Source: Chryseobacterium sp. ZHDP1
GTDB taxonomy: Bacteria; Bacteroidota; Bacteroidia; Flavobacteriales; Weeksellaceae
Assembly: GCF_018603435.1 (NCBI RefSeq)
Contig: NZ_CP075682.1
Span: forward strand, 2,480,001-2,544,000
Reading direction: 5' to 3'
Length of the DNA stretch: 64,000 nucleotides
Shown here: one piece after another, positions 38,466-48,981 of the stretch
How positions within the stretch are numbered: the stretch's first letter is position 1
Layout of the letters: each line of letters starts with the position of its first letter
Notes under the pieces: model-generated
What the model saw: only the letters and a program-made list of their open reading frames with translations
Databases searched by the model: none
What the model was told of the DNA's origin: nothing
Position numbers and translations under genes: made by a program

Positions 38466-39329
38466 TTAGTTGAATTCAGCAAAAGACTGTTGGATACTCA
38501 TTGCGATCTCGTCGATCTTATAAGTTAATCCGTCGATTTTAGAAGTAAAGAAGTTATAAAGGATAATAGCGATTGCTGAAGTACCAATACCTAAAGCTGT
38601 ATTAATCAAAGCTTCAGAGATACCAGTAGAAAGTGCAGCAGCATCCGGAGTACCACCTCCTGAACCTAATGCGAAGAACGCCTTGATCATCCCGATTACC
38701 GTACCTAAAAGTGCTACTAACGTTGCAACAGTACCTAAAGTAGAAAGGATCATCATGTTTTTCTCAAGCATTGGCATTTCAAGAGTTGTCGCTTCTTCAA
38801 TTGCTTTGTTAAGCGCTACCATTTTTTGCTCTTTGTTTAAAGTAGTATCGTGAGATAAAGCTTTGTAAGTCGTAAGACCTTCTTTTACAACATTACCAAC
38901 AGAACCCTGCTGTCTGTCGCACTCTTCTAAAGCTTCATCAATTTTGTTCTGGTTTAGTAAGCTTCTTACCTGTACAACGAAGTTATCTAGGTTACCTTTT
39001 CCTGCTGCTCTACCTAAAACTAAAGCTCTTTCAATTGAAAAAACAATAACGGTAAGCATGAAAGTAATCAAGATAGGTACAATAACCCCTCCTTTGTAGA
39101 TAATCCCTAAGAACGATTCCGGGTGAATGTCTTTTCCTTCAACATCAGAGAAAGCAACAGACCCTGCACCTAACTTATCGGCATCCTTAAAGTTACCTGG
39201 ACTTCCCAAAACGAATAAATAAATACAAATTCCTATCGCAAAGATAATAGGAATAATTACAGCTGGGTTTAAACCTCCCGACTTTCTAGCAATTACTTGC
39301 TCATCATTTTTTGAAACATTCATTTCCAT
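38466..39329 (-). CDS. exbB: MotA/TolQ/ExbB proton channel protein
   Basis: This 287-residue protein has a membrane segment near 20-42, a second near 80-100 (PILITFMLTVIVFSIERALV), a cytoplasmic region, and a long membrane hairpin with TLGTVATLVALLGTVIGMIK (about 198-217) followed by the conserved stretch SEALINTALG. These are the proton-channel family marks. It is the first gene of the operon. A TATTTTTG box on the minus strand at 39387-39380 may be its -7 element. Confidence 0.93.
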   Translation of the reverse strand: MEMNVSKNDEQVIARKSGGLNPAVIIPIIFAIGICIYLFVLGSPGNFKDADKLGAGSVAFSDVEGKDIHPESFLGIIYKGGVIVPILITFMLTVIVFSIERALVLGRAAGKGNLDNFVVQVRSLLNQNKIDEALEECDRQQGSVGNVVKEGLTTYKALSHDTTLNKEQKMVALNKAIEEATTLEMPMLEKNMMILSTLGTVATLVALLGTVIGMIKAFFALGSGGGTPDAAALSTGISEALINTALGIGTSAIAIILYNFFTSKIDGLTYKIDEIAMSIQQSFAEFN

Positions 39330-39569
39330 ATTTAACTAAATTATATTGTTTTAAAATTTTACAAGGTGTAAATTAAAGGCAAAAATAATTAAAATGCAAG
39401 AGTCTTAAATAAACATTTGCCATTTTTTTGATAAAGAAATTTTAATACACTTTCGATATTATAATTATTTTCTCTTTTTTTGGTAATATTTTTCAATTTT
39501 AGCATTTACGTTAAAAAATCAAAAAATTTAAGCCTTCATTTTTTTTAATTTGCCAATGTTAATTTTTTT

Positions 39570-42383
39570 TTAAATTACTATATTCACAATTCTGTGAGGA
39601 ACTACAATGATTTTCGTCGGGGTTTTACCTTCCAGAATCTGCAGCATTTTTTCGTCTTTAAGTACAATTTCCTCTACTTCTTTCGGAGAAAGCTGTGCAG
39701 AAATTGAAATTTTAAACTTCATTCTTCCGTTTACACTTACCGGATACAAAATTTCGTCTTCCACTAAGTAATCCTCGTTCAGGACAGGGAATTTTTCAAA
39801 TTCAATAGAATCCTGATGCCCTAATAAGTTCCAAAGCTCTTCACAGATGTGAGGTGCATACGGAGAAATGATAACGGCTAAAGGTTCTAAAATATTGCGT
39901 TTGTTGCATTTTATTTTTTGCAGTTCGTTTACAGCGATCATAAAAGAAGAGACAGACGTATTGAAAGAGAAGTTTTCAATATCATAAACCACCTTCTTTA
40001 TTAAGGTATGTAAAACTTTGTATTCTGCTTTGGTTGGTTCTTCATCGGAAACCGAGAACGTATCTCCGTCAAAATATAAATTCCAGAACTTTTTAAGGAA
40101 ACCGTAAACTCCACTCAGACCCTGCGTGTTCCAAGGCTTGGATTGCTCCAGCGGTCCTAAGAACATTTCATACAATCTTAAACCGTCTGCTCCGTATTCA
40201 TTACAAATATCGTCAGGATTTACTACATTGTATTTTGATTTAGACATTTTTTCTACTTCACGACCTGTAATGTATTTTCCATCTTCCAAAATAAATTCCG
40301 CATCTGCGTAATCCGGTCTCCAGGCTTTAAAAGCTTCAGTATCTAATTCATCAGAAGTTCCTTTTAATAATGATACATCAACGTGGATTGCCTGAGTTGT
40401 ATAATCTTTTGCTAAATTTTTAGAAACATATTGATTAGTTCCGTCAACTCTATAAACAAAAGCACTCATCCCCAAAATCATTCCTTGGTTAATCAACTTC
40501 TGGAAAGGCTCATCCTGATTAATATATCCTCTGTCTTTTAAGAACATATTCCAGAAACGGGAATATAATAAATGTCCTGTTGCGTGTTCACTTCCTCCGA
40601 TATACAAATCCACCTGTCCCCAATAATCTGAAGCCTCTGGTGAGGCAAACATTTTTTCATTTTTCGGATCCATGTATCTTAAGAAATACCATGAGCTTCC
40701 TGCCCAACCCGGCATTGTAGATAATTCCAAAGGGAAAACCGTTTTTTCATCAATTAAATTGGTGTCGACTACTTTTTGGTTGGCTTCATCCCATGCAAAT
40801 GTTTTTGCATTTCCCAATGGCGGATCTCCGTCTTCAGTCGGCAGATATTTTTCAACTTCCGGAAGTTCCAAAGGCAAAGCGGAAGTCGGCAATGTATAAG
40901 GCATTCCATCCTTATAATAGATAGGAACCGGTTCTCCCCAATATCTTTGTCTTGAGAAAATCGCATCACGCTGTCTGTAGTTCGTTGTTCCGTGTCCGAT
41001 TCCTTTTTTCTCAATAGCTGAAATAATCAATGCTTTTGCATCGTTATAATTTAATCCATTTAAGAAGTCAGAATTTACGCAAACAGAATCTTTAGAATCG
41101 AAAGAAGCTTCCTGAACATCTTCGTCCGTTTCCACTACTTTCTTTATTTCTAAATTAAATTTCTTTGCAAATCTGTGATCGCGCTCGTCATGTGCAGGAA
41201 CCGCCATTACAGCACCTGTTCCGTAACCCATCAAAACATAATCTGAAATATAGATCGGCATTCTTTCTCCACTGAAAGGATTTAAAGCATAACTTCCCGT
41301 GAAAGCCCCCGAAACATTTTTCACGTCCGCCATTCTGTCACGTTCCGTTTTCTTAGAAGTTTCTTCAATATAAGAATCTACCTCAGCTTTTTGCTCTGCA
41401 GTTGTGATGGTTTCCACCAAAGGGTTTTCCGGAGCCAGAACCATAAAAGTTGCTCCGAAAATCGTATCCGGTCTTGTTGTAAATACTTCAACGATTTCGT
41501 CATGTCCTTCCACATTGAATCTCACCTGCGCCCCCTGCGATTTTCCGATCCAGTATTCCTGAGAATCTTTCAAAGGCTGTGGCCAGTCCAGAGTTTTTAA
41601 TCCCTGCAATAATCTTTCAGAGTACGCAGAAATTCTCATGCTCCACTGCATCATTTTCTTTTGGAAAACCGGGAAACCTCCTCTTTCGGATTTTCCGTCT
41701 TTTACCTCATCATTTGCCAGAACGGTTCCCAAAGCAGGACACCAGTTCACGGTGGTTTCCGCTCTGTAAGCCAAACGGTAATTTAATAAGATGTCTTCTT
41801 TATCAATTTCCGAAGCTTCTTTCCACTCTTCAGCCGTGAAATTTAATTCATCGTTCTGATTGGCATTTAATCCTTCCGTTCCTTTTTCTTCAAAACGTTT
41901 AATTAAAGATAAAATAGGTTCCGCTTTATCGGTATCTTTATTATACCATGAATGGAACAGTTCAATAAAAATCCACTGTGTCCATTTATAATAAGAAGCA
42001 TCGGATGTTCTCACTTCCCTGCTCCAGTCGAACGAGAAACCAATTTTTCTAAGCTGCTCTTCGTATCTTGTAATGTTTTGCTCAGTCGTAATCGCAGGAT
42101 GCTGCCCTGTCTGAATAGCGTACTGTTCAGCAGGAAGCCCGAAACTGTCGTAACCAACAGGGTGAAGTACATTGAAACCCTGATGTCTTTTGTATCTCGC
42201 ATAAATGTCGGAAGCAATATATCCAAGAGGATGTCCTACATGGAGTCCCGCTCCGGATGGATACGGAAACATATCGAGAACATAAAATTTAGGTTTGTCT
42301 GTGTTATCGGAAGTTTTATAGGTCTGATTTTCTTCCCAGTACTTCTGCCACTTTTTTTCTATCTGCTGATGATCGTAAAACAC
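39570..42383 (-). CDS. leuS: Leucyl-tRNA synthetase
   Basis: This 937-residue class I synthetase charges tRNA-Leu. The HIGH motif appears as HVGH (about 48-51) within [16 protein letters not shown]. The CP1 editing domain (about 225-430) contains [13 protein letters not shown]. The KMSKS loop is at about 712-716 ([10 protein letters not shown]). The anticodon-binding domain follows, and the protein ends at a short C-terminal domain ([17 protein letters not shown]). Length and order are as expected for Flavobacteriia. It is transcribed alone. Confidence 0.97.
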   Translation of the reverse strand: MFYDHQQIEKKWQKYWEENQTYKTSDNTDKPKFYVLDMFPYPSGAGLHVGHPLGYIASDIYARYKRHQGFNVLHPVGYDSFGLPAEQYAIQTGQHPAITTEQNITRYEEQLRKIGFSFDWSREVRTSDASYYKWTQWIFIELFHSWYNKDTDKAEPILSLIKRFEEKGTEGLNANQNDELNFTAEEWKEASEIDKEDILLNYRLAYRAETTVNWCPALGTVLANDEVKDGKSERGGFPVFQKKMMQWSMRISAYSERLLQGLKTLDWPQPLKDSQEYWIGKSQGAQVRFNVEGHDEIVEVFTTRPDTIFGATFMVLAPENPLVETITTAEQKAEVDSYIEETSKKTERDRMADVKNVSGAFTGSYALNPFSGERMPIYISDYVLMGYGTGAVMAVPAHDERDHRFAKKFNLEIKKVVETDEDVQEASFDSKDSVCVNSDFLNGLNYNDAKALIISAIEKKGIGHGTTNYRQRDAIFSRQRYWGEPVPIYYKDGMPYTLPTSALPLELPEVEKYLPTEDGDPPLGNAKTFAWDEANQKVVDTNLIDEKTVFPLELSTMPGWAGSSWYFLRYMDPKNEKMFASPEASDYWGQVDLYIGGSEHATGHLLYSRFWNMFLKDRGYINQDEPFQKLINQGMILGMSAFVYRVDGTNQYVSKNLAKDYTTQAIHVDVSLLKGTSDELDTEAFKAWRPDYADAEFILEDGKYITGREVEKMSKSKYNVVNPDDICNEYGADGLRLYEMFLGPLEQSKPWNTQGLSGVYGFLKKFWNLYFDGDTFSVSDEEPTKAEYKVLHTLIKKVVYDIENFSFNTSVSSFMIAVNELQKIKCNKRNILEPLAVIISPYAPHICEELWNLLGHQDSIEFEKFPVLNEDYLVEDEILYPVSVNGRMKFKISISAQLSPKEVEEIVLKDEKMLQILEGKTPTKIIVVPHRIVNIVI

Positions 42384-42513
42384 TTTTTATAATAGATGTT
42401 AGATGTTAGACTTTAGAGATCAGATTTAATTTTCATTATTAATTCCAAAATCAAGATGCACAAAAATAATGATTTTAAAAGAAATGGAAATTTAAATTTG
42501 ATTAAATAATGTA

Positions 42514-42543
42514 CAAAAAAATCCCATCCGTGGATGAGATTTG
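42514..42543 (-). terminator. Terminator after the lipocalin-like gene
   Basis: AATCTCATCC and GGATGGGATT form the stem on the minus strand and are followed by seven T residues. Confidence 0.8.
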
Positions 42544-42568
42544 TATTTTATATTGATAAATCAGACTA

Positions 42569-43042
42569 TTACTGAGTGACTCTCTTGAATGTATAGGTTT
42601 CAGAATGGAATTTTGTAGGATCTGTTTTATCTTCAAACATGATATTTAATGCAGTATCGCTGATGCTGATGATTTTTCCCTGATCCGGCTGAACGATACC
42701 CTGATATTTTATCTGAATAGCTTTGCTGTCTTTATCGTAAGTATAAGTGAATGTTCTGTCGAAAGTCGGCGTGCAGGTTCCCGGTGTTGCGCTGTCTCCC
42801 ATATCCGTTCTCTTCCCTGCATTTCCGGAAGCGAACGTCCATCTTGAAGTTTTCTGGCAAGTTGTGTCAAAAGAAATACCGTCGGAAACAGGAACCTGCC
42901 CTGTTGCAACCACAGTTACAACTTTTTTCACCGGCTGCCAGACTCCTACCAACGGAGCCTCGAGTACCGTTTCGTCGTTGTTATTACATCCTGTCGCTAC
43001 AAATAATGATAAACCTGCAAATAATAATGCTAATTTCTTCAT
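42569..43042 (-). CDS. Lipocalin-like lipoprotein
   Basis: This 157-residue protein has a lipoprotein signal (MKKLALLFAGLSLFVATGC). It continues with a VGVWQPVK segment and beta-strand-rich sequence like the small lipocalin-type (DUF4923/5004-like) lipoproteins of Bacteroidetes. The ligand and role are unknown. It is transcribed alone and has its own terminator. Confidence 0.78.
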   Translation of the reverse strand: MKKLALLFAGLSLFVATGCNNNDETVLEAPLVGVWQPVKKVVTVVATGQVPVSDGISFDTTCQKTSRWTFASGNAGKRTDMGDSATPGTCTPTFDRTFTYTYDKDSKAIQIKYQGIVQPDQGKIISISDTALNIMFEDKTDPTKFHSETYTFKRVTQ

Positions 43043-43234
43043 ATATCAAATTTTTCAAGCGCTAAAATTATGATTTATTTACATTATTATACAATTTTTT
43101 TAAAGAAATATTATTAAATTTTATTATTTTCTGTGTATTGATATTTTAAAACGGATGTTTTTCCCTGATTTGGCAAACATTCATCGTCTTCAATATTATG
43201 TTTCTGCGAAAAAAACTATTTTTGTAGCAAACAA

Positions 43235-44218
43235 ATGCAAATGCAAGACATTACGAAAAACAATTTTGATTTTATCCGTGTTCTCCTCGCTTTTATCGTT
43301 TTTTTGGGACATCTCGGAGCTTTAAGCGTTTCTCCGGAGCTGAAATTTCTGGAGCACAGTCCTATCGAAGTTGCTGTTTTCGGATTTTTCGTAGTGAGCG
43401 GTTTTTTAATTGCAAGAAGTTATGAGCGTTCTTCCAGTCTCAAAAGCTACACAAGCAAAAGAATCAGGAGGATTGTTCCCGCTTATTTACTGGTTGTTTT
43501 TCTTTGTGCCATTTTACTCAGCCTTGTAAGCAGTTATTCTTTCAGAGAATATTTTACCAATACGCAGGTTTACAAATATCTTTTCTGGAATTCCATCTTT
43601 TTAAATTTTAAAGCACCGTGGCTTCCCGGAGTGTTCGGAAATCAGGCAGTGAACGGAGCACTCTGGACACTGAAAATAGAAATGTGCTATTATTTTGCAG
43701 TACCGCTTATATTTTTACTGTTCGGAAAAAACAATAAATACAGAAACATCAGTTTAATTATCCTGTATTTCCTGTCCCTTGTTTATCTTAATTATTTTGA
43801 ACATCAGGGAAAAATTTCAATGGCAAAACAGCTTCCGGGAACCCTCTCCTATTTTATACCGGGAATGCTGATTTATTTTAATTTCGATAAATTTATTAAA
43901 TACAAAAACACGCTTTTTATTATCGCCATAGCAACAGTGTGGATTGATTTATTTACAGAGATTCAGCTTTTTTCTCCGATGATGATCGGGGTTATCGTTC
44001 TGTATATCGCGTATTCTTTTAAATTTTTAAATAATTTCGGAAAGTACGGCGATTTTACCTACGGAATTTATATCTTCCACTTCCCGATCATCAGAACTTT
44101 TACCACACTGGGATTATTTAAAGATTACAATCCTTACGTGATGGCTGTTGTTTGTATGATGGTTGTTATTGCTGTTGGGGTAAGCTCATGGCATTTTTAC
44201 GAGAAAAAATTTTTATAA
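43235..44218 (+). CDS. Acyltransferase 3 family integral membrane protein (OafA-like)
   Basis: This 327-residue protein has about ten membrane segments. The N-terminal motif FDFIRVLLAFIVFLGHLG holds the conserved Arg and His of the acyltransferase 3 family, and RSYERSSSLKSYTSKRIRRI is the usual cytoplasmic loop. The family transfers acetyl or other acyl groups to sugars of lipopolysaccharide, capsule or exopolysaccharide. A TATTTTTG box at 43217-43224 is placed correctly for a -7 element. A glycosyltransferase gene follows after 9 bases, so the two likely act on the same surface glycan. Confidence 0.9.
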   Translation: MQMQDITKNNFDFIRVLLAFIVFLGHLGALSVSPELKFLEHSPIEVAVFGFFVVSGFLIARSYERSSSLKSYTSKRIRRIVPAYLLVVFLCAILLSLVSSYSFREYFTNTQVYKYLFWNSIFLNFKAPWLPGVFGNQAVNGALWTLKIEMCYYFAVPLIFLLFGKNNKYRNISLIILYFLSLVYLNYFEHQGKISMAKQLPGTLSYFIPGMLIYFNFDKFIKYKNTLFIIAIATVWIDLFTEIQLFSPMMIGVIVLYIAYSFKFLNNFGKYGDFTYGIYIFHFPIIRTFTTLGLFKDYNPYVMAVVCMMVVIAVGVSSWHFYEKKFL

Positions 44219-44227
44219 AAACACAGG

Positions 44228-44986
44228 ATGAAAGATTTAGTTTCAATAATTACCCCCTCCTACAATTCGGCGGAATTTATAGAGGAAACCATACAGTCTG
44301 TACTCAATCAGACGTATGAAAACTGGGAATGGCTGATCTCGGACGACCGTTCTAAAGATGACACCGTTGATCTGATCCGAAAGTACAATGATCCCAGAAT
44401 AAAATTACACGTTCTTGAAAAAAACGGCGGCGCAGGAAACGCCCGAAATAAAAGCCTCGAAAGAGCAGAAGGACGCTATATCGCATTTCTGGATTCCGAT
44501 GATTTCTGGTATCCCGAATATCTTGAGGAGATGATCGGGTTTATGGATAAAAACAATGCAGAATTGGTATATTGCAATTATTCCAGATGTGATGAACATA
44601 CGATGGAACCGATTTTAAAAGATTTTGAAGCCGACAAAATCGTCACCTTTTCCAACCTGCTTAAAACCTGCAGACTGGCTCCGGTTTCTACCATGTACGA
44701 CACGAAAAGAGTGGGAAAATTTTTCTTTCCTGTAAAAAGCAAACGCGAAGATCATGTAATGTGGCTGAATCTTCTGAAAAAAATCCCGAAAGGCTATCCC
44801 CTGAATAAAACACTCGCTAAATACAGGATGCGCGAAAACAGCGTTTCCAGAAAGAAGAAAAACATCATCAGAGATCAATATCTGGTGTATAAAGATTTCA
44901 TGGGATTTTCCGTTACAAAGTCTTTGTATTATACGGCAAACTGGGCATTCAACGGATTTTTAAAATATTCGAAAATTTTTAATTAA
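44228..44986 (+). CDS. Family 2 glycosyltransferase
   Basis: This 252-residue GT-A enzyme has the nucleotide-sugar binding start VSIITPSYNSAEFIEETIQS, the motif WLISDDRSKDDT, and the metal-binding region YIAFLDSDDFWYPEYLEE. The closest named relatives are the teichuronic or surface-glycan transferases (TuaG-like). It forms a pair with the acyltransferase upstream. Donor and acceptor sugars cannot be told from sequence. Confidence 0.9.
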   Translation: MKDLVSIITPSYNSAEFIEETIQSVLNQTYENWEWLISDDRSKDDTVDLIRKYNDPRIKLHVLEKNGGAGNARNKSLERAEGRYIAFLDSDDFWYPEYLEEMIGFMDKNNAELVYCNYSRCDEHTMEPILKDFEADKIVTFSNLLKTCRLAPVSTMYDTKRVGKFFFPVKSKREDHVMWLNLLKKIPKGYPLNKTLAKYRMRENSVSRKKKNIIRDQYLVYKDFMGFSVTKSLYYTANWAFNGFLKYSKIFN

Positions 44987-44995
44987 ATTTATTGA

Positions 44996-45622
44996 ATGGA
45001 ATATTCAAAAGAGTTCAAGGCTGCCCTGAGCAATTTTTCTTCTGTAGAAAAAGACCGCCTGATTTTCAGATTATTAAAAAAAGACAAACTTTTATCTAAA
45101 AAACTATACTTCGAACTTATTGATCCTGAAACTACAGATAACAAAAGGGACGCAATGGAAGAAATTGTTTCTGAAAAAGTTGTACTGGCATCAAAATACA
45201 TCAGCAATCAGAAATATTTCCTTGGAATTATCCGTAAAATAAGCGCTGAAATCACAGAGCACGTAAAAATAACAACCGATAAGTTTGGGGAAGTTTCTCT
45301 TAATTTATTGTTGATTAATAAGATTTTAGAATATAACGAAGAGCTGAGCCGCCAGAGATTTGATAATGTTTACAAATTATATCTCTACATCATTAATAAA
45401 GTAGTGAAAGCCTTACTTTTAACAAAAAAACTGGATGTAGATTACTGGATGGAAATTGATGAGCATCTGGATAATTTAAAAGATAAAATCCTTGAGAACA
45501 AATACCTCTCTAAGCTTTTCATTAACAATGGAATCGACTTTAACTGGCTGACAAGCGATAAGATTCCGGAAAATTTTGACCAGATCATCAAAGACATTAA
45601 AAATCAGGGATTTTTACGATAA
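44996..45622 (+). CDS. Conserved protein of unknown function
   Basis: This 208-residue, mostly helical, charged protein has no signal peptide or membrane segment and no motif I recognise. It starts MEYSKEFKAALSNFSSVEKD. It follows the glycosyltransferase by 9 bases, and its 3' end overlaps the convergent kdtA gene by 9 bases. Homologues in related genomes are sometimes given the name dUTP nucleotidohydrolase, but no dUTPase motif is visible. Confidence 0.75.
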   Translation: MEYSKEFKAALSNFSSVEKDRLIFRLLKKDKLLSKKLYFELIDPETTDNKRDAMEEIVSEKVVLASKYISNQKYFLGIIRKISAEITEHVKITTDKFGEVSLNLLLINKILEYNEELSRQRFDNVYKLYLYIINKVVKALLLTKKLDVDYWMEIDEHLDNLKDKILENKYLSKLFINNGIDFNWLTSDKIPENFDQIIKDIKNQGFLR

Positions 45623-46840
45623 AATTTTCTGTAGAATCAGTTCTGTAGAATCAGGCTTTTCAGAGACAAATTTTTCAGCATTTTCAGACATTGTCTGAAG
45701 GGAATCTTCATTATTAATTAAAAACAGAACAAAATCTGCAGCCAGACCTGCATTTTCAAAAGATCTTCCGCCATCGGCTGAAATGAGACCGTCTGCTTCA
45801 GGATTTTTCCTGTAATGATTACCAAAAATTACAGGAACACCGAAAGTTGCCGCCTCAAGAATATTGTGAAGTCCCGCCTCATGAAAACCTCCGCCCACAA
45901 CTGCAATATCCGCGTAAGAATAGAGCTTTGAAAGCAGACCAATGCTGTCGATAATTAAAATATTCGAGTTAAAATTTTCTCCAGAATTAATCTCACTGTA
46001 TAAAATGGCTTCCGGAAAAAGCTGTTTCAAATGGGAAACTCTCTTCAGATCATGCGGAGCAATAATTAATTTTGCGTAAGGACTTCCCTGCGAAACTTCC
46101 AGTGCAATCTTTTCTTCCGCCTGCCACGAACTTCCGAAAACCACGGTTTTATCTTCGCCAACAAAATCTTTAATAAAATCTACATGATTGTTACGATGCC
46201 GCAGTTGTTTTACACGGTCGAATCTCGTATCTCCTGTTACCGAAGATTTCGTTAATCCTATGCTTTTAGCCAAAGCAAAGGACATTTGCGTCTGATGAAA
46301 AAACCAGTCGATATTTTCCTGAAGCTGCTTTACAAACCATTTCCCATAAGATGTAAAAAATGATTGCCGATCATAGAACAAAGCTGAAATCACGTACGTT
46401 TTTGCTCCTTTATTTTTCAGTTCAGAAAGAAGGTTATACCAATAATCATACTTCACCGTAAAAAATAGTTGAACATCAAACTGATCTGTAAATTCTTTTA
46501 CAGCAGATTTTTTATCAAAAGGAAGATAACAGATCACATCCGCAATAGGTTTCTTTTTAACCACATTTTCATAACCGGATGGAGAAAAGAAAGTGACTAA
46601 AATTTTATGATCGGTAAACCTTTCTTTCAGTTGCTCCAAAACAGGCAGTCCCTGCTCATATTCTCCAAGACTTGAAGCGTGCATCCAGATCACTTTATCG
46701 GATTTTTTAAAGCCGGATTTTACCTTTTCTAAAGACTGCTTTCTGCCTTCAACGCCTTTTTTAGTTTTATCATTAAATAAAGAAAAAACCTTCATTCCGA
46801 AGATGAGCAGATGGATAAATATGTTGTAAAAGAAAGACAT
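45614..46840 (-). CDS. kdtA: 3-deoxy-D-manno-octulosonic acid (Kdo) transferase
   Basis: This 408-residue GT30 enzyme has an N-terminal membrane anchor. The motif IWMHASSLGEYEQGLPVLE carries the catalytic glutamate region, and VAVVGGGFHEAGLHNILEAA is the CMP-Kdo binding site. It attaches Kdo to lipid A at the inner face of the cytoplasmic membrane. It stops in a 9-base overlap with the convergent gene on the other strand. A small unknown gene lies 2 bases upstream on the same strand. Confidence 0.94.
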   Translation of the reverse strand: MSFFYNIFIHLLIFGMKVFSLFNDKTKKGVEGRKQSLEKVKSGFKKSDKVIWMHASSLGEYEQGLPVLEQLKERFTDHKILVTFFSPSGYENVVKKKPIADVICYLPFDKKSAVKEFTDQFDVQLFFTVKYDYWYNLLSELKNKGAKTYVISALFYDRQSFFTSYGKWFVKQLQENIDWFFHQTQMSFALAKSIGLTKSSVTGDTRFDRVKQLRHRNNHVDFIKDFVGEDKTVVFGSSWQAEEKIALEVSQGSPYAKLIIAPHDLKRVSHLKQLFPEAILYSEINSGENFNSNILIIDSIGLLSKLYSYADIAVVGGGFHEAGLHNILEAATFGVPVIFGNHYRKNPEADGLISADGGRSFENAGLAADFVLFLINNEDSLQTMSENAEKFVSEKPDSTELILQKILS

Positions 46841-46842
46841 TA

Positions 46843-47355
46843 TTACAAGCTTTTGCTTAAACCTCTAAAAAATTGAATCCCTCCAAAAATTACCGCTCCG
46901 TAAGCAATAATCCCTCCGTTTCCATTACTAAGCGAAACAATGGTAACGATTAATCCTCCGGCAAACCAAAGACCGCCGTATAAGACATCATTCTTCGCCT
47001 GTTTTTGCTCTTGTTGTTCAATCTGTGCTATTCTCAGTCTCCTTAATTGTTCAAGATATAATTTTTCGTCATCCGTCTTTTCAGGAACCTTTGTATTTTC
47101 AGAAACATATTCAGCATAATCTTTCGCCCCATTGGTTTCAAAAAATTCCTTTTCTATTTCTTCATAAGGCTTTCCTGCGTTTTGTGAAAAGTCGGAAATA
47201 AGAGATTCTATTTGCTCATTAACAGGAACATTTCTTTTTTTCAGTTCCGCCAAAGACAAAATAAAAGTCTTCTGATCATAATTTTTCCAATTGACCAAAA
47301 CTTCGGACAGACCCGTATTTTTCGTCTGTGTAATCTCTAATAGAGTTTTATTCAT
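46843..47355 (-). CDS. Small membrane protein with N-terminal helical region, unknown function
   Basis: This 170-residue protein has a soluble charged N-terminus (1-118) with a glutamine- and glutamate-rich coiled stretch (LRIAQIEQQEQKQAKN). Two hydrophobic segments follow (about 126-143 and 148-164; YGGLWFAGGLIVTIVSLSNG). No family is recognised. It lies between kdtA (2 bases) and a cupin gene (3 bases), so it belongs to one transcription unit. Confidence 0.75.
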   Translation of the reverse strand: MNKTLLEITQTKNTGLSEVLVNWKNYDQKTFILSLAELKKRNVPVNEQIESLISDFSQNAGKPYEEIEKEFFETNGAKDYAEYVSENTKVPEKTDDEKLYLEQLRRLRIAQIEQQEQKQAKNDVLYGGLWFAGGLIVTIVSLSNGNGGIIAYGAVIFGGIQFFRGLSKSL

Positions 47356-47358
47356 GAG

Positions 47359-47700
47359 TTATTTAATGTTTATTCTATCATCATCAGTCGAAGGACTGGA
47401 AATAACTAAAAATTCCAGATCTTCGTCAGATTCATTAGCAATATAATGTTTAGATTTTGGTGTGATGTTGATGCTTTCGCCACTTTTTACGGATAACTTT
47501 TCACCATCAATAAAGAAGACGGCTCTGCCTTTTAAAATATAAAAAAACTGTTCTGCAAAATGATGAAAATGCAGCTTTTCTGAAGTTCCGGAAGGCATAA
47601 TTTCCTGTTTTACGGATAAATGGACATCGTTTTTCAGAATCCAGCTATCACAGCTATCTCCCCAGATATAATGTTCGGAATTATTTTTAGATTTTATCAT
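47359..47700 (-). CDS. Cupin-domain protein
   Basis: This 113-residue single-domain cupin has metal ligands seen in HFHHFAEQFFYILKGRAVFF (histidines and a glutamate in motif 1) and in ITPKSKHYIAN (motif 2). Such small cupins bind a metal and a sugar or small acid; the substrate is unknown. The start overlaps the upstream DUF1648 gene by 4 bases, which points to translational coupling. Confidence 0.85.
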   Translation of the reverse strand: MIKSKNNSEHYIWGDSCDSWILKNDVHLSVKQEIMPSGTSEKLHFHHFAEQFFYILKGRAVFFIDGEKLSVKSGESINITPKSKHYIANESDEDLEFLVISSPSTDDDRINIK

Positions 47701-48164
47701 TTGAAAATACCTACAAAAACGAACAAAATAATTAAACTTCCAATCACCGAAAAGATTGCCGAAGACATCGGAACTCTCGGTTTTACGTTTTCATCAACAG
47801 AATACCGGAACATATAATCCTGACTGTTTAAAAATAGCAATGTGATCATCATGAACAGCCATCTGATAAAAATTTCCATGATCATGAACTGGGCATCCTG
47901 ATTTTCTTCAGTAATTTTAACCGGATAGTTAGCAGATTCCGGATCTCTCACAATAAAAGCAAATAAGAAGTAAAGTCCGGTTAAAACGACAGGCATTAAA
48001 AAGGCATATTTCTTACTTCCGAAATTATCCGCTTTTCCGTCAAAATCAAAATGAATGGGTATAATCTGAGGCAGTGATTTATAATGTTTTACTGTAAACC
48101 ACCACAAAAAAACGAGCAGTCCGAAATTAAAAATATCAAAAACCGTAAAGAGAATATTTTCCAT
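47697..48164 (-). CDS. DUF1648-family membrane protein
   Basis: This 155-residue protein has four membrane segments. The motif LPQIIPIHFDFDGKADNFGSK between the first and second segments is the signature of DUF1648, found in SdpI-like immunity and stress membrane proteins. A link to immunity cannot be shown here. It is the first of the tightly packed DUF1648-cupin-small membrane protein-kdtA set. Confidence 0.82.
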   Translation of the reverse strand: MENILFTVFDIFNFGLLVFLWWFTVKHYKSLPQIIPIHFDFDGKADNFGSKKYAFLMPVVLTGLYFLFAFIVRDPESANYPVKITEENQDAQFMIMEIFIRWLFMMITLLFLNSQDYMFRYSVDENVKPRVPMSSAIFSVIGSLIILFVFVGIFK

Positions 48165-48182
48165 TTCAGACAGATTTTTAAA

Positions 48183-48899
48183 TTAAAGCAAACTTTTTAT
48201 TACTCTCAGTTTATGTGTATGTTTGTTCATTTCTTTATTGAAAATCCCTGTAGAATCCAAAGTATCAATTCTTACTTTTCCGGAAGCATGAATAATTCTC
48301 TGGTTATCCAGCATAATTCCGACGTGGATAATCTTTCCCTCCGGATTTTCGAAAAATGCCAGATCTCCCGGCTGACTTTCTTCAACAAAGCTTAATGACT
48401 CCCCTGCTTCAACCTGTTGCGAAGCGTCTCTCGGTAATTTTATCTCATGAATTTTGTAAACCAACTGAGTAAAACCTGAACAGTCTACCGCAAAAAAACT
48501 TTTACCACCCCACAAATACGGAACGTTCAGAAATTCTTTTGCCGTTAAAGCAATACTTTCGCGCACGTCGTGGCTTCTTCTCGATGCTACAGCAGGAAAT
48601 TCCACTTCAGAACCCATGGAAAGAAGCGTTTTGCCGTCGTTCATTAAAACAGAAGAGAAATCTTCAGTCACAACGGTTACTTTTCTTTTAGCCAGATATT
48701 CGTCTGTTACAGGTTTCAGCTGTTTCGTATCCATCCATCCTTCATAGCCGTCATAATGCATTTTTATTCTGGTCCAATTTTTATTCACTTCCAGAATATC
48801 TGCACTTTCCCCAAACAATATTTCCGTAACAATTTCTGCTCTGTCCGAACCTTCTGCACGAACGGGAGCTACTGTAACAACACAAATTCCTTTATCCAT
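48183..48899 (-). CDS. NlpC/P60 (C40) peptidase with SH3 domain
   Basis: This 238-residue protein has an SH3-type N-terminal region (about 5-60, with WTRIKMHYDGYEGWM) and a C-terminal C40 peptidase domain. The catalytic cysteine is in FFAVDCSGFTQLV and the histidine in GKIIHVGIML. The family cleaves D-Glu-diaminopimelate bonds in peptidoglycan stem peptides. No signal peptide is visible at the ATG chosen, so the site of action (recycling in the cytoplasm or unusual export) is open. Confidence 0.9.
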   Translation of the reverse strand: MDKGICVVTVAPVRAEGSDRAEIVTEILFGESADILEVNKNWTRIKMHYDGYEGWMDTKQLKPVTDEYLAKRKVTVVTEDFSSVLMNDGKTLLSMGSEVEFPAVASRRSHDVRESIALTAKEFLNVPYLWGGKSFFAVDCSGFTQLVYKIHEIKLPRDASQQVEAGESLSFVEESQPGDLAFFENPEGKIIHVGIMLDNQRIIHASGKVRIDTLDSTGIFNKEMNKHTHKLRVIKSLL

Positions 48900-48981
48900 T
48901 TATTTTTTCGATTAAAAGGTTAAGACTTAGTTCAGGTTGAGAAAATACGCTGTAAAATCTTCACCTTCACTCAACCTCAAA

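Noticed and set aside
41952..42392. 146-codon plus-strand ORF
   Set aside because: It is antisense to the start of leuS, where the HIGH motif lies.
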